This document shows positions 34,315 through 39,617 of a stretch of DNA of 39,617 nt, piece after piece (position 1 is the first letter of the stretch; each line of letters opens with the position of its first letter). Source of the DNA: JBBIQS01 sp037442205 (GTDB lineage: Bacteria > Myxococcota > Myxococcia > Myxococcales > UBA5297); the NCBI GenBank assembly GCA_037442205.1, contig JBBIQS010000074.1:1-39617 (forward strand). The letters run 5' to 3'. The notes beneath the pieces were generated by a model. That model saw only the letters and a program-made list of their open reading frames with translations, was not told where the DNA came from and searched no databases. A program made the position numbers and the translations under genes.

Positions 34315-34584
34315 TTATTGGAGAGTGGCGAGCTGGAAGGATGTGCACCACTCATCCATAAAGCCGAGCACCGGTGCGCCCGAGGCATCGACCCTGATGC
34401 TTCGCACGATCGGAATGCCGGGCGCCACGCACTGTTGCGTCCAACCCGTCGCGGTACGCTTCGAGTAGAGCACCTGGGCCTTGGACTTGTTCAGGTGGCT
34501 CACGGCGAGCGCGTCGTTCGGGAGCATCGCGACGCTGGAAAGCATCGCGGTCTCCGGGGCGGCGCCTGTCGATTCCGCCGTCAC
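34315..34584 (-). pseudogene. 3'-terminal fragment of a propeller-like protein gene
   Basis: About 89 residues (AMLPNDALAVSHLNKSKAQV, LYSKRTATGWTQQCVAPGIP, IRVDASGAPVLGFMDEWCTS) followed by a stop. The pattern of aliphatic strands with SKRTATGWxxQ resembles the last blades of a secreted beta-propeller. A GTG opens the frame but its GGGAGG is immediately adjacent, too close for initiation, and there is no signal peptide. Probably the tail of a truncated gene. Confidence 0.5.
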
Positions 34585-34636
34585 CCTCCCGCTTCCTCAT
34601 GGAATCTAAATACCCGTGCACGATTCTGAATCGACC

Positions 34637-34755
34637 GCTGCACCGTTCACCCCGAGCGGAGCCCCCGCTGTGCGGGGGCGAAGTCGAGGGGCTCTGGGAG
34701 GTGCCAGGGAGCACGTCCCTCGACTCCAGCCCTTCGGGCTTCCGCTCGGGATGAC
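34637..34755. repeat. MITE-like imperfect palindrome
   Basis: The left arm (34645-34690: ttcaccccgagcgg ... gaagtcgaggg) and right arm (34717-34755: ccctcgactccag ... ccgctcgggatgac) are complementary, with a short unrelated centre and small internal hairpins (gcccccgc/gcgggggc, agcccttcgggct). Outer bases (gattctgaatcg and gattccgaatc) extend the symmetry. The resulting RNA or single strand would form one long hairpin. A solitary arm lies at 5073-5118. Confidence 0.75.
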
Positions 34756-34864
34756 CGGGCGAATGATTCCGAATCAAGAACGCCTATCTAGCGGCAGGCT
34801 CCGGATCCACGGCGACGTCCTGCCCGCGCTGGCAGGCAGGACGCCCTGGCCCGGGAGCTGGTCG

Positions 34865-35920
34865 CTACTCCTTGACGCTCGCGCCGATGAGGCTCGCCGC
34901 GGACGCGACTTCGACTCCCGCCGAGCCATTGCTGGCGTGCGGCACCGGCACGAGCGCCGCGACTCCAGCTGCCACCGCCCTCAGCGCCGGGTCGGCGTGC
35001 GCGGGCAGGATGGCCGCGGTCCCGGGGCCGGCCTCGGCGCCTGTCGTCGCGCCGGTGGCCACCTTGGCGGCCTCGGGCTTGGGGGCCTCGACCTTGGCCG
35101 GCGCCGCCTCATCGCTGGCCTTGTGTCGCACCACCCGGCGCGAGAACAGCGGCGGGGCCTTCTCGTCCACCTTGCCGGGATAGAGGTAGCCGACGATGCC
35201 GCGGGCCTCCTCGTATCGCCCCGAAAGCCAGGTGTAGACGCGGTCGCGCCGCTGGGCCATCGGCCCCCGCTCCTTGGTCGCCGAGACGGCGAAGCGGACC
35301 GAGCCCTCCTCGCACAGCAGGTGGCCCTTCTCGGTCACCTGGTCGAGCCAGCCGGGCGGGAAGTAGTGCCTGCCGGCGAGCTTGGGCAGGTGGCTGGTGA
35401 GCACCATCGCCCCGCCGACGATGCGATTGCCCAGCGCCACCGGGCTGCGCCCCTTGATCGGGGTGAGCTTCTCGCCCTCCTCGGCCGGGATCAGCTTCCA
35501 CAGCACCCCCAGGGCGATCTCGTGGTCGAGCATCTCCCGCAGGACGAAGCCCTCGTCGATCTGCTGTTCGAGGGCGAAGGAGCGGTTGTCCTCGCGCTGC
35601 GCCTGGTGCCCGAGGAAGGCCAGCACCTTGGTGCCGTCGCTCAGGTCCTGCCGCAGCACGCCCAGCTCGACCTTGGGCAGGTGCGCCTGGATGCGGGCGG
35701 CCGCCTCGGGGGTGGAGAGCGTGGCCAGGGTGACGTTGAGGTTGGGCGGCATCACGTCGGGGTTGACCCGGCAGGTCTGCAGCTCGTCGTCGGCGAGGCC
35801 GGCCGCCTTCCTCTCGACGCGCTGGACCTTCTCCATCATCGCGCCGTCGGGCACGGGCTGCAGGCTCGCCGCCGGGGCCTCGACTTCGCTCTCGGTGGTG
35901 GGGGAATGCTTCGTCGACAT
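34865..35920 (-). CDS. Hypothetical cytoplasmic protein under sigma-54-type control
   Basis: 351 residues. GGAGGAGGAG precedes the ATG at 35920. There is no signal peptide. Residues 1-260 look folded: LQTCRVNPDVMPPNLNVTLA, DLSDGTKVLAFLGHQAQRED, EQQIDEGFVLREMLDHEIAL and YTWLSGRYEEARGIVGYLYP. The last 90 residues are a low-complexity Ala/Pro/Lys-rich tail. No family recognised. It is divergent from the FHA sigma-54 activator gene and has a sigma-54-type promoter about 90 bases upstream, so that activator is a likely regulator. Confidence 0.82.
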   Translation of the reverse strand: MSTKHSPTTESEVEAPAASLQPVPDGAMMEKVQRVERKAAGLADDELQTCRVNPDVMPPNLNVTLATLSTPEAAARIQAHLPKVELGVLRQDLSDGTKVLAFLGHQAQREDNRSFALEQQIDEGFVLREMLDHEIALGVLWKLIPAEEGEKLTPIKGRSPVALGNRIVGGAMVLTSHLPKLAGRHYFPPGWLDQVTEKGHLLCEEGSVRFAVSATKERGPMAQRRDRVYTWLSGRYEEARGIVGYLYPGKVDEKAPPLFSRRVVRHKASDEAAPAKVEAPKPEAAKVATGATTGAEAGPGTAAILPAHADPALRAVAAGVAALVPVPHASNGSAGVEVASAASLIGASVKE

Positions 35921-36004
35921 GGCTCCTCCTCCTCTGTCTCGGGTTGGTCGCTTCATCGCCAGGCGCCGAGGCCGGCTGGCCGGTCGCCGTGGGCGCGGGA
36001 GGGG

Positions 36005-36024
36005 ATTGCGTCCGGCGTGCCAGG
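36005..36024 (-). promoter_or_regulatory. Candidate sigma-54 (RpoN) promoter for the 34865-35920 gene
   Basis: Minus strand: TGGCACG (36022-36016), four bases, then ACGCA (36011-36007). The -24 GG and -12 GC are exactly 10 bases apart as sigma-54 requires; the -24 box matches the consensus fully and the -12 box matches as GCA. Expected transcription start about 70-75 bases before the ATG. Confidence 0.6.
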
Positions 36025-36073
36025 CCTCTCGACCGGCGACGGCCGGTGGAGCCGTCGGCGCAGCGACACTTCT

Positions 36074-36107
36074 TGTCGGCCGGCCGACAGCTGTCGGTGC
36101 GCCGACA
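36074..36107. promoter_or_regulatory. Tandem dyads TGTCGG-N4-CCGACA (candidate activator sites)
   Basis: Two perfect inverted repeats stand side by side: TGTCGGCCGGCCGACA at 36074-36089 and TGTCGGTGCGCCGACA at 36092-36107, centres 18 bp apart. A partial third dyad (cgacac-ttct-tgtcgg) precedes them. They lie 52-86 bases upstream of the -24 box, where upstream activating sequences for a sigma-54 activator are expected. Confidence 0.65.
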
Positions 36108-36194
36108 CCTTCCCATTCGAACCGCTGGTCGGGGGAAGGCGAATCGGCGGCGGCGCGGGCTCGAGCCGAGGTCGGGGAAGACTCGACCGATGGT

Positions 36195-36474
36195 CGGAGT
36201 GAACCGGCATCCCCCGGACAGAGGACAAGGCTCCCTCCGACACGGGCCGTTCACTCTGCGGGAACCACTTCGGTCTTCCTCAAAGTGCTCGATTCACTCT
36301 GCGGGAACCATTTCGGTCTTCCCCGGAGTGAATCGACAACCCCCAAAGAGGAGTCGACGCTCCCCTGAAGTGCCGCGTTCACTCTGCGGGAACCATTTCG
36401 GTCTTCCTGAACGTGATTCGACCACTTTGCGGGAACCACTTCGGTCTTCCTCAAGGTGCTCGATTCACTCTGCG
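36195..36474. repeat. Compound direct-repeat array between divergent genes
   Basis: A unit of about 43 bp opening TTCACTCTGCGGGAACCA and continuing yttcggtcttcc occurs at 36250-36292, 36293-36335, 36378-36420, 36421-36463 and, partially, from 36464. A longer block (cggagtgaa...cccc...) precedes the unit at 36195 and at 36324, so a segment of about 100 bp is repeated as well. GAGTGAA and TTCACTC half-sites are inverted relative to each other. Units lack CRISPR-like regular spacers, and no coding frame is credible. Confidence 0.8.
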
Positions 36475-36559
36475 CAAGACCCAAGTCTTCCCGCCGGCTC
36501 GGCGACGCCGCGGAGGATGAGACTCCCCAGGCCTGAAGTCGCCGCCGCCTCCTCGCCCT

Positions 36560-36572
36560 ACCTTATTAAGGT
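36560..36572. promoter_or_regulatory. Small AT-rich palindrome upstream of the FHA activator gene
   Basis: ACCTTA-T-TAAGGT is a perfect 6-bp-arm palindrome in an otherwise very GC-rich stretch, 238 bases before the activator ATG. It may be an operator or part of a promoter. Confidence 0.3.
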
Positions 36573-36809
36573 GGGCGACGGAGCGCCCGGGCCGAAGGCG
36601 CCGGCGCCGCAGCGATGAGCGGGCCGTCCCCGACACGCCCGCCAAGTCGCGAGCGTCGCGGTCCCCAGGTCTGCGATCGCAGAGCCGAGAGCGGACCCTC
36701 GGCCGGGAGCCTGAAGGCTACTCGACAGATCGCCAGACCCGCGGCGACAACGGTCTCGACGACCGACCGCCCTTTGCTAGCTTCGCGGCGAGCTTGCTCG
36801 GGAGGGGAC

Positions 36810-38099
36810 ATGGACGAGATCGTCGTCTTCATGGGCGCCGAGGCGTTGCTGCGGGTGCCGCTCGAGCGCCGGCGCCTGACCTTCGGCCGCGCGCCGCACA
36901 ACACCGTTGTCGTCGACCACCCTGAGGTGGCGCCCGAGCACTTCGCCATCGAGGCCCGCGCCGAGGGCTGGTGCTTGGTCGACCGGACGGGGCGCGGGGC
37001 GCAGCTGGGCAGCATGGTGGTGAGCGAGGCCCTGCTGCACGACGGCGTCGGCATCGCCCTGGCGCCGCTGCGCGCGGTCTTCCGCGCGGATCGCGGTCCG
37101 GAGCAGGCACTTGAAGGTCCGCTGTTCGAGTCGATGGTCGGCCAGTCCCCCGCCATGAAGGCGGTCTTCGAGCGGATCGCCCGGTTCGCACCCAGGCGCT
37201 TGCCGGTGCTGATCTGCGGCGAGACCGGCGTCGGCAAGGAGCTGGTCGCCCGGGCCCTCCACAACCGCAGCCCGCGCGCCCACCGACAGATGGTCTGCCT
37301 CAACTGCGCCGAGCTGAGCCCGGGGCTGGTGGAGAGCGAGCTCTTCGGGCACGAGAAGGGGGCCTTCACCGACGCCAAGAGCGCGAGCCTGGGGAAGTTG
37401 CGCGCCGCCGACGGAGGCACGCTCTTCCTCGACGAGCTGGGGGAGCTGCCGCTGGCGATGCAGCCCAAGCTGCTGCGCGCGCTGGAGAGCGGAGAGCTCA
37501 CGCCGGTCGGCGCCTCGCACCCGGTGCGGGTGGACGTGCGGGCGGTGTGCGCCACCAACCGCGACCTCGAGGCGGAGGTCGAGGCGGGGAGGTTCCGCGA
37601 GGACCTCTTCCACCGGATCGCGGTGGGCATCATCGAAGTGCCGCCGCTGCGCGAGCGCGGCGATGATCTCGGACGGCTCATCGACCACCTGCTGGTGGAG
37701 CTGGAGCCGGAGGGAGGGAGGGCCACGCTGTCGCCCCAGGCCCGGGAGCTGCTCCAGCGCCACTCCTGGCCGGGCAACGTGCGCGAGCTCAAGGGCGTGC
37801 TCCAGTGCGCGCTGGCCAGTTGCCGCTCGGGGCGCATCGAGGTGGAGGACGTCCAGCTCAGGCGGAGGGGCCGGCGCGCCGGGGCGGGAGCCGCGCCCGG
37901 GGAGCCGGCGAGCCTCGGCGGTTGCTCGTGTGGCCCGGACTGCGTCCACATCGCCGGCAAGTCCTACGAGGCCATCGACCGCGAGGTGATCGCCAGGGCG
38001 AAGCAGCTCTACGGGCCGCGCATGAGCCGAGTCGCCGAACGACTGAACGTCAAGCGATCGACGGTCTACGGGTGGGCCAAGCAGTACGGGATCAAGTGA
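36810..38099 (+). CDS. FHA-domain sigma-54-dependent transcriptional activator
   Basis: 429 residues from the ATG at 36810 (GGGAGGGG upstream); an in-frame ATG at 36615 would add a Ser/Pro/Arg tail and is rejected. Residues about 1-95 form an FHA domain (LTFGRAPHNTVVVDHPEVAP, EHFAIEA), a phosphothreonine-reading module. Residues about 108-340 form the AAA+ domain, with Walker A GETGVGKE, Walker B GTLFLDELGEL and the C-terminal RELKG segment. The sigma-54 contact loop reads GAFTDA instead of GAFTGA (about residue 184). A Cys-rich insert (GGCSCGPDCVHI) precedes a Fis-type HTH (MSRVAERLNVKRSTVYGWAK). Probably activated by a Ser/Thr kinase signal; likely target is the divergent gene. Confidence 0.94.
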   Translation: MDEIVVFMGAEALLRVPLERRRLTFGRAPHNTVVVDHPEVAPEHFAIEARAEGWCLVDRTGRGAQLGSMVVSEALLHDGVGIALAPLRAVFRADRGPEQALEGPLFESMVGQSPAMKAVFERIARFAPRRLPVLICGETGVGKELVARALHNRSPRAHRQMVCLNCAELSPGLVESELFGHEKGAFTDAKSASLGKLRAADGGTLFLDELGELPLAMQPKLLRALESGELTPVGASHPVRVDVRAVCATNRDLEAEVEAGRFREDLFHRIAVGIIEVPPLRERGDDLGRLIDHLLVELEPEGGRATLSPQARELLQRHSWPGNVRELKGVLQCALASCRSGRIEVEDVQLRRRGRRAGAGAAPGEPASLGGCSCGPDCVHIAGKSYEAIDREVIARAKQLYGPRMSRVAERLNVKRSTVYGWAKQYGIK

Positions 38100-38285
38100 C
38101 GGCGCCCTGGGACTCGAGCTGCACCCCGGCGCGGACCAGGCCGCCAGCCACCGCACCGCCCCCAGCGACACCGCGCTGATCGCCAGCCACAGCGCCACTC
38201 CCGGCAGGCCGGCCGCGCCCCGACCGCCTCGAGCGAAAAGCGCGACAGGCCCGCGCCGATGCCCAGCATGGCCAGAGGTCTGGTG
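38100..38285 (-). pseudogene. Membrane-protein gene remnant
   Basis: The minus strand reads LAMLGIGAGLSRFSLEA, then after a one-base shift near 38222 AAGLPGVALWLAISAVSLGA and VRWLAAWSAPG. The two hydrophobic helices and their order suggest the C-terminal end of a multi-spanning transporter; a YeiH-type exporter is one possibility. No start is present, and the 5' side is cut by the repeat at 38278. Confidence 0.4.
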
Positions 38286-38397
38286 CCGGTCTCTGCATTC
38301 CCTCACCGCCGCGCCGCTGCGAAAACTCGCTCCCTGCTCCCGAACCAAAGCTCAGCGCTCGAGAGCGACACGGAGGTAAAGACCGGCTCCCGAACCA
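38278..38397. repeat. Dispersed about 115-bp repeat, copy B
   Basis: tgcattccctcaccgccgcg...ctgcgaaaactcgctccctg...agctcagcgctcgagagc is shared almost base for base with copy C at 39322-39435. It ends cggaggtaaagaccggctcc and stops 5 bases before the stop codon of the minus-strand gene at 38402. Confidence 0.9.
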
Positions 38398-38401
38398 AGC
38401 T

Positions 38402-39172
38402 CTACTGCAGCGTAAACCTAGATCGGACGTACATCAGCTCGTTTGTATTGCAGTTCGAATCGAGACTCCACGCAGGGAATAGCCCCGTCGAACGTGCGCT
38501 ACCCAGGTACAGGCACGCCGCTAGTTTGGCCACCCGGATGTCCGAACACTTCAGCAGAGGCGACTTGAACCGCCCCGCCATCTTTCCGATCTCTTCCTGC
38601 GCATCCATGCTTCTCCCAGCCAAGCGCTGGTAGCGAATCACCTCGTTCCGATCGAGCTCGCCTCCGATTTTCGCATAGCGCTTCTCGCGCGCGATCCCCT
38701 CGAGCCCCCACTTCCTCATCCCTTCGTGGGCGCACCAGGCGGCCGATAGCGTCAACGAGGCGAGGTCCTTTCTCTCACGCGCCCCGACGGCCCTCAGACC
38801 GGCGGCCTCAAATTCTTGCCATCCGATCCGGTCCGCCAGCTCTGCTGCTCGAGGGTCCACCTCCCGAAGGAACGCAGGGAAAAGATCGCCCTCGGCGGCG
38901 CCGGTGGTCTGGCGCCCCGCCTCCGCCGCCTTGGCCGCCCGGTCCAGCTCCTCGCGCTGAATCTGCAGCTCTAGCGCGTCGTAGGGGTTGGCTTCGGGGC
39001 CGGATTCAGCATCACGCCGGTCGAGGAAGCTCGTGCGGTCGCCGCCGGCGCCGGAGGGATTTTGTTGCTGCGACACCCTGGATGCCCGCGTTCCGCCAGG
39101 AGGCACCTGGGCCAAGCTAGAACTGCTGGCGGCAAGCACAACAGCCAATAGAGGCACCGCGCTGACCCTCAT
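38402..39172 (-). CDS. Secreted protein between two direct repeats
   Basis: 256 residues. The ATG at 39172 has GAGGGAG about 9 bases upstream; a GTG two codons earlier is the alternative. MRVSAVPLLAVVLAASSSSLAQ is a signal peptide. The mature part is charged and helical (ALELQIQREELDRAAKAAEA, LADRIGWQEFEAAGLRAVGA, ELDRNEVIRYQRLAGRSMDA). The C-terminal region has CSDIRVAKLAACLYLGSARS and ends NELMYVRSRFTLQ. No family recognised. It is enclosed by direct repeats B (3' side) and C (5' side), which gives it the appearance of an inserted cassette. Confidence 0.78.
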   Translation of the reverse strand: MRVSAVPLLAVVLAASSSSLAQVPPGGTRASRVSQQQNPSGAGGDRTSFLDRRDAESGPEANPYDALELQIQREELDRAAKAAEAGRQTTGAAEGDLFPAFLREVDPRAAELADRIGWQEFEAAGLRAVGARERKDLASLTLSAAWCAHEGMRKWGLEGIAREKRYAKIGGELDRNEVIRYQRLAGRSMDAQEEIGKMAGRFKSPLLKCSDIRVAKLAACLYLGSARSTGLFPAWSLDSNCNTNELMYVRSRFTLQ

Positions 39173-39262
39173 GGTCACTACTCCCTCGACGGATATGACG
39201 CCCGCTTCCCGCCCCTTCTTCTTCGCAGCGTAGCCTCGGCACCAGATTGCCCGTCAAGTGCG

Positions 39263-39435
39263 CGCCTAGAAGACTCGAACGCCACTGCGAGGCAAGCGTC
39301 GCCTGCCGAAGCGTCGATGGTCTGGTGCCTGTCTGCATTCCCTCACCGCCGCGCCGCTGCGAAAACTCGCTCCCTGCTCCCGAACCGAAGCTCAGCGCTC
39401 GAGAGCAACAAGGACGTAAAGAACGATCCCGGCGC
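39263..39435. repeat. Dispersed repeat, copy C (longest)
   Basis: The left part (39263-39310) matches 23725-23775. The right part (39322-39435) matches copies A and B and ends caaggacgtaaagaacg. It lies about 90 bases upstream of the 38402-39172 gene start. Confidence 0.85.
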
Positions 39436-39598
39436 TCGCAACGAGCGGCGCGGGACTTCGGGAGGCGACTCGGCTGGCGACGGACGACAGGGTAAAGTCA
39501 GGATGGAACGACCGGCTCCGATTCGCGGATAGGCGTGGGTTACGCTCGCGGATCGGTGAAGACCGTGGCGCAGAGCCACATGCGAAGGGAGCCGGCCG

Positions 39599-39617
39599 AT
39601 GAAGAAGATAACCCGCT
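39599..39617 (+). CDS. Start of a further gene (3' partial)
   Basis: ATG at 39599 with AAGGGAG about 8 bases upstream; the first codons read MKKITR, a typical beginning of a signal peptide or cytosolic protein. The remainder lies beyond the window. Confidence 0.5.

Noticed and set aside
36195..36474. CRISPR array
   Set aside because: Repeats are imperfect, spacing is irregular, the between-repeat sequences are similar to one another, and no cas genes are nearby.
36615..36809. N-terminal extension of the sigma-54 activator from an upstream ATG
   Set aside because: The extension is Ser/Pro/Arg-rich and poorly protein-like; the ATG at 36810 has a strong ribosome binding site directly before the FHA domain.
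23725..39435. Integron with attC sites
   Set aside because: No GTTRRRY/RYYYAAC core sites or integrase gene were found; the repeat ends have a different consensus.

Overview
This is very GC-rich DNA with strong G/C preference at third codon positions. The gene content points to a myxobacterium-like member of the Myxococcota (inference; no rRNA or other phylogenetic marker is present). Evidence: two MYXO-CTERM-type C-terminal sorting tails (Gly-Cys, hydrophobic helix, Arg cluster), giant Cys-rich repeats, many lipoproteins with Asp/Ala/Gly 'DAG' linkers after the lipobox, ELWxxDGT and LamG surface proteins, and an FHA-domain sigma-54 activator. No tRNA, rRNA or CRISPR array was seen.

Layout. 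1-5062: the 3' part of a huge Cys-rich surface protein whose MYXO-CTERM tail is followed in frame by a second signal-peptide-like segment and a TolB-like plus beta-barrel protein. 5328-7005: a secreted EF-hand/RTX-type protein converging on a DegV lipid-binding protein. 7171-13776: lipoproteins and outer-membrane-type proteins, two of them closed by look-alike terminators. 13792-17705: HAD-like phosphatase, ELWxxDGT MYXO-CTERM protein, class-A beta-lactamase-like hydrolase, and a cupin whose ribosome binding site lies in a hairpin. 17840-19258: remains of a three-gene operon, truncated at both ends. 19415-22302: DUF6485 protein and a translationally coupled pair (TolB-like protein, then LamG lipoprotein). 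22440-30021: a scarred region with a decayed IS1182-type transposase, dispersed repeats, gene fragments, chimeric ORFs, a lipoprotein, and an operon of membrane protein, XRE regulator and frameshifted alpha/beta hydrolase behind a palindromic operator. 30022-34273: a PQQ-type beta-propeller protein and a full-length YgiQ radical SAM protein. 34865-38099: a hypothetical gene with a sigma-54-type promoter and tandem dyads, divergent from an FHA sigma-54 activator. 38100-39617: a membrane-protein remnant, a secreted protein between two direct repeats, and the first codons of another gene.

The window is mostly envelope and surface proteins plus a rearrangement-prone segment. Three observations stand out. 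First, the apparent two-in-one secreted protein at 2-5062. Second, a family of dispersed repeats whose right end (a GGTAAAG...CGGTCCGCGAC motif) repeatedly lies just outside the 3' end of minus-strand genes, beside displaced fragments of ygiQ. Third, the regulatory unit formed by the FHA activator, the tandem dyads and the sigma-54-type promoter. All calls come from reading the sequence; no database search was run.
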